Positions 49,079 to 63,474 of a DNA stretch of 64,000 bases are shown here, piece after piece. Source of the DNA: Glomus cerebriforme (lineage: Eukaryota; Glomeromycota; Glomeromycetes; Glomerales; Glomeraceae); assembly GCA_003550305.1 (NCBI GenBank), contig QKYT01000052.1:48718-112717 (forward strand). Reading direction: 5' to 3'. The notes under the pieces are model-generated. The model had not been told where the DNA came from, searched no databases, and saw only the letters and a program-made list of their open reading frames with translations. The translations under genes and the position numbers were made by a program. The stretch's first letter is position 1, and each line of letters starts with the position of its first letter.

Positions 49079-50722
49079 TTTAAAATTTCGGTCAATTCAA
49101 AAAAACCTTTCTATTGTCGTTATTTAAAAGAAATATTTACAAAAATAAAATAAAATGAACGTTTACGAAAATTTACATGAATTTACGTAGAAATAAAGAA
49201 AAAAAAATTTTTTTTTTGTGCCCATATATAATAAACTCGGATTAATAATACGCATATACTTTAAAGTTTAAATTACATCATTGGTCATCAGACAGCATTT
49301 GAATGATAAAATAAACTTTACTTTAAATGATATGGTTATTATTTATTATCTTTACAGTCAGCAGTTCATGGCTCTTCTTGTCTTATGACAATGATAACTA
49401 GCATATTTTTAAGGTAGCTTTGACTGTACTACAATACTACCATTTAATTGTTGTGGCTACTTAGTATTTAGTTAAATCGTGTCTTTCAAATTTGACTAAG
49501 AATCACATGAAGCACTAAATTTATTAATGTCGAGGAAATAATTTAAAATTTATTCATAATGGAACTTAAAATCTTCTGCCCCACCGGTTGCAATATGTTA
49601 GGAATTTTGCCATTTCTTGAGAGCATTTCAACTTTCAAGGTGAAGTACACATTAGATAGGTCTCTTTTTGTTAAAAGTCTTTTCTCAATTTTCAAGTAAC
49701 CACCATTCGACTCATCTCAATGAGACGATTCTCTGGTTGCGCGAAATTCCTAAAACTTATTACAACTCAATAGTTCCTAAACTATGGATTTTTTTTTAGA
49801 TGAGTCGGTATAAAATCGGCACGGTATTAACTGCCATATAAGATCTCGGAAGCTATTCTTCAATTTATCCGGAAAGAAACAGCTAGATCAATTAATTTAT
49901 TTACAAACCAAAAGTAACTGTCGTTTATGAGTTGTCGCCCAATAACATTTATGCGTTATAGTTTACCAAACTTTAATATCATATTAAATGATTATACCAA
50001 AATAAAAAAAGCACTAGTTCATAAATGTATTTTTGTCGGTTTACAAATAATTTTTTTCTCATTTATAATTGTGAGTTTTGAATTAATTGTATAAATAAAT
50101 AAATAATTTTGACGAATTATTTCATTCTCCTTAGTGTCCACATGTGTTACATTGGTACTACGACTTTTAATTTTGATATTTCTAGAAAAAGTGAACTACT
50201 AAAAAGTAACTTTCTTTAATAACAAGTATCATTACTCTCGTCTATGAGGTTAAGTGAGATGTTTACTATACTAAAAAATAATTCTTTTTTTAAAACATTT
50301 GCCAGCAATCATTAATCATTATAAAGTGATTAGATCAAAAATCGCATCTGTTTTGAATAATAACTTGAAACTCTATTTTCGTGGTACATTTTTCGCACGA
50401 GACGGATCAAATTTAAACCAATTAAAAAGGGATTGCAAATTTGTTAGAATAACAATAAATGTTTCACAACATTCTCTAATTTGGATAAGTGTGTTAATCT
50501 GGATTATATTTTTATTGAAACTCATCATTTTAGTGTGGTTTTGCTAACTAACAAAATAAAAGAAACGACTTTTTTTTTTTAAAGAAAAAATAGAAATATA
50601 TCATTCATTTTACTCTATTTATAATTACTCATAAAATCATCCTCTTTTATTTAACGCTTTTTTTATTATCTATATCATCATTCCTTAATTAAATCAAATA
50701 ATTTCATATATATATATTTAGA
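49079..50722. other. Divergent 1.6 kb intergenic region
   Basis: This lies between the Sip3-like gene (minus) and the neurofibromin-like gene (plus) and should hold both promoters. A frame at 50299-50547 has no domain and looks spurious. Confidence 0.5.
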
Positions 50723-53700
50723 ATGAAGGACGATACTAAAATGATATTATCTTTAATAGAGAGGATAGGTTCAAAGGTCAGTTGATATAAGATGTTTTGC
50801 TATATTTTTTTAAACCATTAATAAAGAATTTTGTAACTAATAAATTCAATAAACTTATTATTTTTAAATTGATCAATTTTCCTTTACTTGAATTTTAAAG
50901 TTACCGTGTAAGAGCGGTAAAAAGTTAGATACTTTAGAAGCAGATGGTTTAATTCAACATATTGTAAATGCCATTGTCGATTTGTCCAAATTTAAACTTG
51001 ATACAATCGCACAAAATTTAACCCAATTGTTAGAAAATATATCAAAGGTAAAGTTAATCACAAAGTAATTATTTTAATGTTTGATCAATGTTTATTAATT
51101 TTTAAATGCTTCATAGAATACTCAAACTACGTATGAAGAATTACCTTCAAACGATGTATTACAATCCCAGTTATTTATTTTAAAAATTTTATCAGCATGC
51201 ATGACTCATCATTGGAAATGTCATCGAGGAGCATCAGTAGAATCACCATCTAAAGAAAATTCAACTGAAGAATCATCAACAAATCCATCAAATCCATCAA
51301 ATCTATCTTTTAAGTTACCAAAATCATGGGATGATCCACCGCCTTTAGATGATAATTTAGCAATATTTATTTTAAAAGTTTTATCTCGCTTTCTTTATCA
51401 AATGGCTTCTCAAGAAGATTATAACCCAAATATTCAGGTTGGACAAAGCGGAGGAAGTAATAGGGAATCTCCTATTCATAGTGTTCAAACTGCTGATCGA
51501 TCTCCTGCAACGTATGAATTAGTTAGTGAAATATTTAAAAGTGCTGGACGGGTGATATTTTATATTAGCGCTTCAAATTGGAACGTGGTTTTTGCAAGAA
51601 TTAAAAAACGAATTTCATATTTATCATCTATAAGTGATGATTGGCCGGACACATCAGAATTAAAATTACTGGAATGTTCGGATTTAAATTCGAAAAGATT
51701 ATCTATGGTATTACAAGGTTAGAAACATAAATATTTTTAATTTAAGGTTTAAAATTCAAATCTTTTCCTGTCTTATACATGTTATTTGTTTTAGAACTTT
51801 GCAATTCTTTTATGAATTTGAAACGATATACCCAAATATCATTGGCGGTTGTACTTCGAAAAGCTATATGGAATTGGATCGAAGTTTTTCCGGCAGAATT
51901 TGTTAGGTTATGCCAGTCACAAAAAAGAATGGAGGGAGGACCTGAACTACTTTTTGATATATGCAATAATATTTCTAGCGCTAGTCGTACAAGTAAAAGT
52001 TTATTTTGGCCTTTGCAAACAATGCTACTGATTTTGTGTCCTGATATGTTAATGAATGCTGTTTCATTGGATAAACCTTCGAATAAGGTTCATCGAAAGG
52101 TAGGTTACATTTTGAAAATTTTGAGCTAATTAATAAATTCTACGAGTTTATTTATCAATTTTCATTTGATTAGATACTATTTTTTGATAATCTCAAAAAG
52201 TCTTTAAGAGGTAGAAACCATGCAGAAGTTGCAGCCGCGTGTTATGTAGATATCTTCAAAGCCTCTACCTATGTGGCAAAGAATGAAAAATCTGCACTTC
52301 GTCAGATAGTACCAGAGATAGAGATTGAATTAAGAGTTGGTTTATTATTTTCGTTTTATATATGCGTGGCTCATAATTTAAAATATTTATATTACATTTA
52401 ATACATTTTATTATTTAATTAGGATAAGCTTTTTGATCCCAACAGACCGTTCCCTAATGAACAGAATGTTGATCAAAGACTTATGACTGATTGTTTGACA
52501 GCTTTATTTAGAATAAATCCTGAAAATACTTTACGCACGTTAATCCCTATATGTGTGCGTGAAGATGCACCAAATGCTTTTAAATTGGTTCTTGTTAAAA
52601 GTTGTTATTCTATAGCAGCAGAGGTAAAAAAAAAATTTTTTTTTTAAAAATAATCACCTTTTTTTGTTTCACAATAATTTTTTAATTTCATTTAACAAAA
52701 TTTCATAGGAACCACGACTTCCTTGGAGCCCTAAAATTAACACTATGTATTCCTATTTAGCAGCACCACTTCGCAAATTGTTTCAAGATCTTATTAACGT
52801 TCGAACGACAACGCCTTTTGACATAAGCAGGCGCAATAGGAGAAGTCATGATGAATATGTAGAGAGAACAGAGATCATTTTAAACATATTAAAATTGTAT
52901 CGCACAGAACCATATCTTGCAATCGTGGTGAGTAAATTAATTAATAAAAAAAGGTAATTAATTTATGAAATTATAATTAACATTTTTTTAAATAACAGGA
53001 AAGAAATACAAATGAGCAAATAATCGACAATCAATCTATTATACTGGGAATTATGAAATGTTTAAATGATAGTAACTATAATATTAGGACTACTGCAGCT
53101 GACACTTTATTAGAGCTTCATAATCCTGATCTTATAGAATTATGGGGAACTGGAGAAAATAAAATGCAGCATTTTTGGTATATAAGGTAATATTTTTCAC
53201 ATATATAATTTTCAGATAAAACATCATTGAATATTCATCGTTTTTTCTATTTATTTAAAAAAGTTCACAAATAACTTGTACCGTTGCGAAACAAATTTTG
53301 GAAATGAAAGATAAAGATGAATATATTAAATATATGTTGGAACTTTTGTTCCAACTTTTACTACGACGTAACGAATTTCTCAGAGATCACAAGGTAACAT
53401 CCGATATTTGTTATTTATTTATTCATATTTCTTTATTAATTTTTTTATTATCATATTTTTAACATTAATTTTATTGTTATTTAGGAAGAACCAATCACTC
53501 CAACAAATATTCCAGATCGATTAAGTTCAAATATAGCACTTGAGAATGCTTTATTGGTCTCATTATGTTCTTCGGATATAGAAATATGTTCTATAGCAAT
53601 CAATTGTTTTGCTCAGTTATGCACAGAAGCGCAAATAACGGCTGAAAATTTTACAATCGATGTGGATGAACCACAAGAATTACCATTACCTTCTCAAATG

Positions 53701-56700
53701 ACGATCGTTGAGAATTGGAATGTTTATGTAGAATTATCAAATTCGCCATATATAGTGCCTGGTCGAATGGCACAACAAAGACGTATCCGTAAATTATTGC
53801 GTCTAATGACTCGACCTACATCTGGCAATATTGGTGCATGGGAACAAGCATGGACCAGATGGAAGGAACTCACAGAAATAATTGCAAAACAATCTGAAGA
53901 ACAAATTCCATTAAGTCCATTACCTCCAAAAAAAGGTCTTGGTCTTGCTGCATTTTTATCTCCAGTAGCAAAAGTATCGCCACCTGTTGTAGTTCCTGAT
54001 ATTAATGAATCGCAAACTATAGAATGGCATAATTACACAGGGTTTCTTGCTGCATTGGGCGGCTGCTGTGGTCATGAAAGGCTATTAAATTCAAGTTCTG
54101 GACGAGTTTTTGATATTTTTAATCAAATTCCTTCAGGTGCTGATTATATTATAAAGATCGAAAAATTTGTTCAAGAGATGGTTACTTTATTAGTCAGTGA
54201 TACAATTTTTGTTCGAGAAAGCGTGAAAGATACACTTGGAACCGAATTAAGTCCAAGATTATATGTTATTCTTTTCTGTCATTTGGAATCAATAGTTTCC
54301 CGATTTGATAAAGATGGAGAAGCCAGTCCACAGGAAAAGTTTACTCTCTTCGTTGATCAGGCAATTTCAGTATTAAAACTTATATTGGAGCGAATCTATG
54401 ATGTGTCTGATAATTTATATAGTTGTGATATTGGTGGGCTAGTCCTTTCATTTGCTCGTTATCTAAATAAATTAGGTACGAACAATACTTCTCTCCGTAT
54501 AAAAAAGAAAATGTGTCAGCTTGCAGAACTTTTAATGTTAAAAAAAGAATACGTTAACTTACGTCAAGAAATTAAGTTACGCAATATTTTATTAGAGATT
54601 ATTATGGAATGGACTTCGGATTATACAAAATCTGATAATTCAAGTGGTGTAGAAAATCATGTCGCTTCTAACAAAAGTGAAAGGTTACATAGAGAGTTAG
54701 ATCAGGCGTGTTTAAAAACCATAGTGGCACTTTTACATTTATTACCGTTACAACCTTCCGAAATTCCACATGAAGCTGATTTAAGTGAAATTAAACGCAA
54801 AATGTTTTATAAATATTTTTCATTCTTTATAAAGTTATTGAACAGATGTAGGATTTTGGAGGTTTGTATTTTCAGTGTTATGCTTAAAAAAAAAAGATTC
54901 GATTATTTCTAATTTTGTATTATTTTTGAAAGGCGATTGATAGTGGAACACATTCTGCTAAAAACAATCAGGACTTACAAATGTTATTATCAAAGGTATT
55001 AAATATATTTAATTAGTTTGTTTTGTCCAGTATTTGAATTGGACATTGTGCATCTGCCATTTGTATTTATTACTAAAATTTATCATTTATTATGAATGTA
55101 GTCCAAGGAGTACGTCAAAGACCTTGGACCTTTGAAAGATTATACCATTTTAGCTTTAAGTAATCTTTTAAGTGCTAATGTAGACTCTGGTCTTAAATTT
55201 TCACTCTCCATGGGATACCATGAAGATTCAAAAACTAGAACCGCATTTATGCAAGTTCTTACTAATATTCTCAATCAAGGAGCCGAATTTGAGGGATTGG
55301 ATGAGAATGCCATGAAAGAAAGATACAATAGATTAGTTGAGGTTGTTACGAATTCAGACCTTGATATTGCACTTTCTCTTTGTGAAGTTTGTCCTACTAC
55401 TGAGCAAGATGAATTATCCAGAGTTTTGGTAACAGTGTTTGATTCACAAAACAAATTATTGGATTTCTTTAAAGCTATATTTGACAACGAAGTAAACAGA
55501 ACAGGCAAGAAATCATTAATTTGAAATATTATTTTTTATTATTTTATTAATGCATAATAATTTTTTTTCTTTCTTTCTATAATAGACAATGAAGCAGATT
55601 TGTTTAGAAAAACTAGTATAGCAACAAGATTATTAGCATCTTTTGCTAAAGCTCATGGAAACGAATACTTACATGAAACGCTTCGACCAGTTCTAAACGA
55701 TTTAGTTGAAAAACCGCCAAATTATAGTTGTGAACTTTACAAAGATAGAATAGCTCCGGGCGAGGATTTAGAAGAAAATTTGAAAAATCTAAAAGAGCTT
55801 GCAGAAGCCTTTATTAATGCAATTTGTGGTTCCAGTGATAAGATTCCTAGGTATATTATTATTTTGTTTAAAAAAAATTTTTTTTTTAATTTCGCTACTT
55901 TTATTTTCTTTTCTAGTACCAATTATTTATAATATAAAAATTTTTATATTGTTAGATCTTTCCGTTATGTATGTCATTATATTGCTAAAGCTGTGGAAAG
56001 AAAATTTCCGGAAGTAAAATATATAATGGTTGGGTCCTTTATATTTTTAAGGTTCTTTAACCCAGCTTTAGCTGTTCCTGACAATGAACTTTGTAAACCT
56101 ATCAGTAATCAAAAAATCCAAAGAGCTCTTATATTAGTCACCAAGGTTGTTCAAAATCTTGCAAATGATATAGTATTTGGTGCGCGAGAACCTTTCCTGA
56201 TGAATATGAATGATTTTTTAAAAGAACATATTCATCAAATGAAAACCTTTTTAGAAGAAATATCGGTATGTTAACTGTTCTGATATTTAAATATTAATAT
56301 TATCTTTTCCTATACTTACTATCGCGTAAATTTATAGCGATCACCATATTCGACGCCAACAGCTGAATTGAAAACTACAGATTTTGCACCACGAAGACTC
56401 GATGAAAATAGTAAAAAGGCATTACATAAACATTTATATAATAATCAAGAAAGGATGGCAAGAGAAATATCAGCACGTAGAGTTAAATATAGTTTATCAG
56501 GAATTTCGATGGATTCCGAACAAGCTCAAACTAATAAAATGGCTTGGGAAAAGCTTGCAACTTTACTAGCTCAATTAGGTCCACCGGCTGAACAACTAAA
56601 GAAAGAGATCATCTATGTACACACATCTTATTATGATACAACCAATCACTATTTCCGAGAATTCATGAAAAGGAACAAAGATCGTAATTTGGATTCGATC

Positions 56701-59700
56701 GCGGAAAAGAATATATTTTATGAAAGCGGTGTTTCAAAGGTAAATTTATTAGTAATATTACTATGAAGTGATTTTATACAAATAAAATTAATTTCTTTTT
56801 TTTTTTAAAATTATTTTATAGGAAAAACATCCTGTATTTTATTATATAGCGAAAAGACTCGAAGCTGAGTCAACAGACATTGAACTTTTGATGTATCATG
56901 TATTAAATGTAAGTTATACATTTCAATTTTTTTTTTTTTTTTGACTTCCAATTTCCTAATTTTTTTTTTTTTTTAAACTTAATATAGACATTTGAAATGA
57001 GAATGGGAAAACCATTTGAAGTAGTAGTTGATTTAACTCAATTTAGTTCTAACAATGAGATTCAGTCTCAATGGGTCCAACAGTTTATTCAAATCCTTCC
57101 TTTCGATATTCAAGAGAATCTCGTGAGATTATATTTTTATAATACAAATACAGCTTTTAGAAAATTTGCAAAGAAATTGAACCGTCCTTTACCTCATAAG
57201 ATAGCAAAGAGGGCAGTGTTTTGTTGTAGCTTAGCCGAACTTCATGAATACATTTCTTCAGGAGAGATTGGCTTACCTAGGGCTACAAGTAAGTCTTCGC
57301 GAAGTCAATATTAATGTTGATTTTTATTTTTTTTAAGATCAAAATAATAGAAATAAAATTATTTATTTTTTCACATTTAATTTTAAACAGCATCATTGGA
57401 CACTGATCCTAGTAATATTTACGCAAATGTAACTAGAATTTCAAATTATAGAATGCATATTCCAGTGATAATAAGAATAAGCAACGAATATGTTCAAATA
57501 TTAACAGTAAGTTCAAAGTTCATGTTTTTTTTTAAACATAGATTACATATTGATCTTAAATTTATATTTAATATAGCAAAGAAAACAAGATTTGACATAT
57601 GGATTGAGTTGTCAAATAAATGATGTGCTTCATATATCGGAAATCGAAGATATAAGTAAATCAACACATAGAAATGATGATCAAGAATTTATCATTAAAC
57701 AAGATCGTGGTAGGCCTGTATATTCATTCTCGAGTCAAAAGAGAGAAATTATTATGCAAGCAATAAATGGATCTAAGGTAATTTTAATAGGTAAATTCTA
57801 AGAATTTAGTAATAATATATTTTAATCCAACAAAAATCTCTTTGATAATTTATTAGGCGCGATATCAACTAGCAAAACCATCCACTACCATGCTAGAAAG
57901 ATCATCTATAAGCCCAAGTAGCGTGCCTGGTACCTTGTTAAATATGTCGCTTCTTAATATCGGAAGCGATGACCCAAATTTGAGGCTAGCTTCTTATAAT
58001 TTATTGGTAGCTTTAAGTCTGAATTTTAATTTTGATGTTGGAAAACAGCTTCTCAGTGCCAAGGGTAAATTTCAAAAGTTAAATAATTTGAAATTTTATT
58101 AAAATCTGCATTACTAACATTAGCATTTGTTACAGGCCTATGTATACCTGCAAATAACAGTACATTTATTTTAATACTAAGTGAAAAATTGGCTATTTCT
58201 GAAACTGGCCTAACATTGGAATTCCTATCGGAGTTCTTCGTTGGATTTTATAAATCAAATACCCCACAGAAACACTTGTGCCTTCAATATATGGCACCAT
58301 GGCTTCAAAATTTAGCACTGTATTATAGGAATGGTGCTGAACATCAACCACATATTATTAAAATAAGACAAATCATTAAAAGTTTGATTGACATGACAAC
58401 TAAGGAGCCAGAGGTAATTTGTTCAAATTCGTGATTAATAAGATAAATTATTATTTACTAATAATTTTTTTTCTTAATTATGATTTTTAGTTGTATACTG
58501 CAATACAATCAAATGTATGGAACACTCTTAAAGGAGTTGACGAAATAACAAATTTAATAATTGATGAGTTTGTTGAATATTCCGTGAATAATGGAATTAG
58601 TTCAGCATCGGCTGAAATTATCGCAAATACCGTTGTAACTCTTTCATCTGTAAATTTTCGTGGTAAAATTATCGCAAGGCTTCGTAAAGTAATAATCATA
58701 ACTAAATACTTTTTTTATGCGAATTTATTTTTATATCATTTATTTATTTTCTTTTATTTTTTATATATATATTCGTTTTTTTTTTGGTTAATTAGGTTAT
58801 TGCACGTACTTCATTGAATCCAACAAGAACTCTTACGGAAAATCCAGCATGGCCTGAAATTGCAGTTCTGATACGGTTCAACCTTATGCTTTCATTTGAT
58901 AATCGTTTGCATATTCAACTATATCTTCCCGAGTTATTTCATATAATAACAATACTGATTGCAACAGGTCCACCATTTATCAGAGCTTCGATTCATGGGT
59001 TAATAGTGAATTTAGTTCAAAGTCTTTGTACTGTTCAAGCCCTTGATCAATCAAATTTGAATCGTTTAAATATATTATTAACAGAATTATCAGAGCCAAA
59101 TTTCAAATTATTTTTTGGATTATCTAATGTGTCAGGGAATGCTTTTGCAATGACGGGCGAATCTGTTGTTGATTTGCCCAATAACATGCCACTCAGTTCC
59201 TTGGAAACTGTTGTTCAGGCACTTTTGGAAGTCATGATTTATGGTGCTCCTTCTATTGGTTTGTAATATTTTGTTTAAGTATGATTCTTACTTTTTTAAT
59301 ACTAATCTAATTCTTTTTATTTTACTTGAAAGATATGTCAAACATATGGCGAGCTCGTTGGATGGGACTTGTTGCAAGTACAGCGTTTCAACCTAATCCT
59401 GCAATACAACCAAGAGCATTTGTCGCTTTAGGTTGTTTGGCACGTGTTGAAGTCGATGATGATCTTTTATATCAAATATTAGTAGCATTAAAAGGAGCAT
59501 TGGACAATTTTTCAGAGAATGATTGCTCTTTAATTCAGAGCATAATAATGTGTTTAACAAATATAGTTGAAAATTTATCAGAAGAGTCACGATATCTTCG
59601 ACGAATGTTTTGGTTATCTATGGCGCTTATTCAAATTGGACACATACCAATATTTCAAAGTGCTGTTAATTTACTTCAAGTGACATTGAGAGCTTTGGAA

Positions 59701-60603
59701 TCATATAATTTCTTTCTGAGAAAAGATCTTTCATCATTTTTATTGAGTTCAAGAAAACCTTTAGAAAGAATAGCAAAAGAAATGGATAAAGAAGCAGGAA
59801 TTAATTATAAGCATTTTTCATTTGCAGTGGCTGCAGCATTATTAAAAGGATTGAAAAATCCAGCAACAAAAACCTCAACCCAATCAGCTTTAATTGTATT
59901 TTTGGATATAGCAGCAAAAGGAGTTAATCCTGGAAATAATGTAATTGAATCAAGTATGTTGGGATATTTAGCGGCTTTATTACCGATGTCAGCAAATGAT
60001 GCAGATATGAAAGGGTTATTGGGATTAAGTGGAATATCAGATATTTATGTTGATGATACAGAACTTCAAACAACCTATTATAAAATATTTGACAGACTTG
60101 ATATACCGGATAACCAAACAGCTTTACTTTTAATTTCTTTAATGGTTACAATGTTACAACATGCTGAAAGCGAAGCCGAAAGACTATTTCTGTACGGATT
60201 TTTAGCTGAAGCAGCACATACTGTTCCAGAAGTATTTGCTTTAGTGTACGTTACTATAATTTTTAATTTATTCTTTTTTTTTGTTTATTTAATCTTGACA
60301 AATTTATTAATTAATTATCCTTATCCTTATGACAGTTATGATACACTATTACCAAAAATGATACAAATTGTATCAAGTAATGATACAATACCAATATTAG
60401 ACGCAATACATTCAATACATTATACAGTCATATGTGAACCACTTAATGCAAGAACAAATGGTAATCATTTATCTTATTTATCAGAAATTGGATTTAATCA
60501 TTTAATGGATTGTGGTTCATTTCAAACTGTAACAAGGGAGAAAATGAAAATAAATGCTAAATTAACTAGTAAATTAATTGAGTGTATTATTTGTTGTGAA
60601 TAA
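50723..60603 (+). CDS. Neurofibromin/IRA-family Ras GTPase-activating protein
   Basis: Exons: 50723-50776, 50901-51047, 51117-51717, 51795-52099, 52174-52335, 52423-52623, 52709-52927, 52999-53186, 53264-53393, 53485-54861, 54933-54995, 55102-55504, 55586-55850, 55956-56265, 56338-56739, 56822-56908, 56988-57288, 57391-57506, 57577-57777, 57857-58064, 58136-58413, 58491-58688, 58796-59258, 59333-60245, 60336-60603; 7860 nt, 2619 aa (human NF1 has about 2820). A long helical N-terminal half leads to the RasGAP domain: LFRKTSIATR places the arginine finger at R1291, and FLRFFNPA is at 1402-1409. A Sec14/CRAL-TRIO lobe (about 1600-1738) and PH-like module (to about 1845) follow, then HEAT-like helices. 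It should switch Ras off, upstream of cAMP or MAPK signalling. The intron after 55504 is GC-AG; the last intron (90 nt) has no in-frame stop. Confidence 0.95.
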
Positions 60604-60845
60604 GGAAAAGAAAAAACATCTAAAAAAAAGATATATCAAGAAAAACAATAAATATTTTATATGTTTATTATTATTTATATGTAATTTATAGTTATTATTT
60701 ATTAAATTGTTAAATCATTATATATAATTTAGTTTTCGAAAAAAAAATCTTTATTAGTTATAATATAACTTCTGTATTTTATTTTTATTTACATTATTCA
60801 TTTTAAATACTTAATAATAAAAAATTAAAAAAAATCTTGTTAATA

Positions 60846-62761
60846 TTAATCAACCTGAATATGGTATTTTAATCTATACTCAAATTTTATATCATTCAAT
60901 GGGCTATAAACACCTAATCCAGCTCTCTTGATATCAATACTTGGAATTTTATCATGTAATTTAAAATCAATATAATAAATACAATATATTACAAGTAATT
61001 TTATTTCTTCACGTGCATAATGACGTCCCGGACACATTGCTTTATAGGGGAAAAAAAAAGTATTATATAAAATATTTAATATAATTACGTATAGATACAT
61101 TTTACAGTACTTAACAAATACTTACATGAACCACCTCCGAATGGTACCAAATGTAATTTAACTTCTTTTCCATTTTTCATAAATATTTTTTTAGAACCAT
61201 CCTTATTTGGTAAGAATCTTGAAGGATTATATTCTTTTGCATCATCTCCATAAATTTCCGAATCTATATGAGTTAAAGGAGGATAAAATGCAATGGTTTC
61301 ACCTTTTTTAATTAAATATGTTCTAAAAATTTTTTTTTTTAAAAAAAAAAAAGTTAGAACAAAGACTTTCTGAATTAGTTAATTAATATTTAAAAGATAC
61401 TTGCTGATTTAAATATTCCACATGAATTTTAGAATCTTCTAATGCTTCTCTTACCACTAAAGAAGATGAAGTAAGTCTAAGAGCTTCGTTTATACATGCA
61501 TCAATATATATGAATTTACTGAGTTCGATAAAATTAATTTGTTTAGTTTTAGGATCGACTTTGGTAAAATTTTCGATTTCTTGTTCACATCGCATTTTTA
61601 TATGTGAATTTGAAATTATGTTAGCAATGGTCCAAAATGCTATTGGGATTGTATTAGCCATAAGGGCCCAAATTAAAGAAAACTAAAAAAAACGAATAAT
61701 CATAGTAAATATATATTATAAAAATATAATTCAGGGAAATAATAAATTTTTAATTTATACATTACTTGAATATTCATAAATTGTTCTTGATCGAATATTT
61801 TAAGAAATTCTTTAGATCTGTATGTAACCCATTCATTTTCGTTTTCTCTAAATAATCTTTGTTTTGTAAAAAGCTGACAAAGTTTCTTTTGTGATTTTAA
61901 AGCAGACCATGCAAATATTTTTGGAATTCCACTAATCAAAATTGGAAATCTTTTATAAGAAAAATTTAATAAATCAATAAAATACCTTTTTATAAAAAAA
62001 AAAAAAAAGGAAAAAAAAAAGTATAAATTACTTATTATCAAAAGTATAAAAATCATTCCACATATCTTCTTCAGCAAAACCTTTACCAAAAAATCCTTCA
62101 GTTGACGATATCCATAAAATTCTTGCAATAAAATCGTAAAAATAGCCTTGTTTCCATTCAGGTTTATTATCAAAATTGTCATTTGATTTAATTTTATTTA
62201 AAATAGTATCAACAAGTTTTATTTTTGTATTTTCAATCAACTTTAATAAATTTTCACCACCTAAATATTTTTGTGGATTTCTAGCTTGATGTGACATTCT
62301 AGCAGTAGTTGATTTATCAATGCTAAATGCTTGTTGAACAATTTTGTCAGCAAATGAAGAAAATACAAAATTTTTTTCTTTAAAAATTAGTGGTAAAACA
62401 AGTGGATCCAATAAAAATGTTATATTTTTTCCTGCAAGTTTTAAAGTGAATATATTTCCATATTTCTCGCTAAAAAAAAAAAATATATAGATTTTTTAAA
62501 AAATTTTTTCTTATTTATAATATTATTATTATTTACTAACCGACATTCTGATAAAAATTTTGTTGGATTTGTTCCATAAGGAATAGCGGAACCGATCCAA
62601 GGAATTTTATAAGGTACAATTCGAGGTATCAAAAAATTATGATAATCATCTTTATTAAATTTATTGTTTTTTAATATGTAATAATGAATTATATATCCAA
62701 CAACTAACAATAAAATGATATATTGTTTTTCTTCAAATAATATTAAAAATGATATTGGCAT
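60846..62761 (-). CDS. Cytochrome P450 monooxygenase
   Basis: Six exons (complement): 62541-62761, 62032-62469, 61766-61949, 61405-61682, 61126-61322, 60846-61039; 1512 nt, 503 aa, a normal P450 length. An N-terminal membrane anchor (about 12-30) and a Pro-rich hinge (PYKIPWIGSAIPYG) precede the I-helix region. The ExxR motif is E347-A-L-R350. The haem loop FGGGSSMCPGRHYAREE gives F435 and the haem-ligating Cys at 442. The xCPGR variant with FGGG resembles CYP7/CYP8-type enzymes, which act on sterols, but the substrate is unknown. The enzyme is expected in the ER membrane with a P450 reductase partner. The intron after 61405 must use a GC donor (GCAAGT); the nearby GTATCT donor would lead to a stop before the haem loop. 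The 3' end faces the end of the neurofibromin-like gene. Confidence 0.88.
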
Positions 62762-63474
62762 TTTAATTAATTATTTGGAACTCCTTAGGGAAAAAAAGTA
62801 TATATTTATAAGAATATTTTATAAGATCTAAACCCCCTGACATGTTACATAGTATGGACATAGTGTGGAAAGATTTGCCATTGCAAGTTTTAAGTTTTTT
62901 ACCAACTAAAAAAAAATCTAAATGAATGAGATGTCTTATGTGACAGCGATAATCTTTTTTGCGTTGCATTTACTTCCATATTTATAGATTTATCCGAAAA
63001 AAAATGACCTGCCATTCTAAAGCCGGACAAAAGATTTTTTTTTTTCATAATAATTAATTTGATTTGTATACTATATCAAGAAATTATAAATCATAATAAT
63101 TCAATTAAAGCCATTATTATTATTTACGCGTAAGGTAGTACTTTATATTTTGTGTGATGGTTGACGACACAAAAATGCTTGGCATATAAATTCTATATTT
63201 AAAAAGGCATATACTGTCCAAAAACAGTAATGATGCTGAATTGTTAACAGAAAAATTTAAGGCCTTTTTTTGACATACAGTATATATTGACCATTTCACG
63301 AAGCTAATTAACTCTTTGTCTGACCATTTTAAGAAAACCCGTCGTATACTATTAATTAACATTGACGTTTAAAAATGCCTGAGCTGAACGTTGAATAATA
63401 TTTGTTTTTTCCTATCTCAATTCTTTTTTAACTCACTTGATATCACCAATTGCTATTGCGAACTTAATTCCAAT
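62762..63474. other. Divergent intergenic region
   Basis: This 0.7 kb stretch lies between the P450 (minus) and the WW-domain gene (plus). It should hold both promoters. Short open frames here have no recognisable features. Confidence 0.5.

Noticed and set aside
50299..50547. 82-codon plus-strand frame
   Set aside because: No domain; lies in a promoter region and ends in hydrophobic AT-rich sequence.
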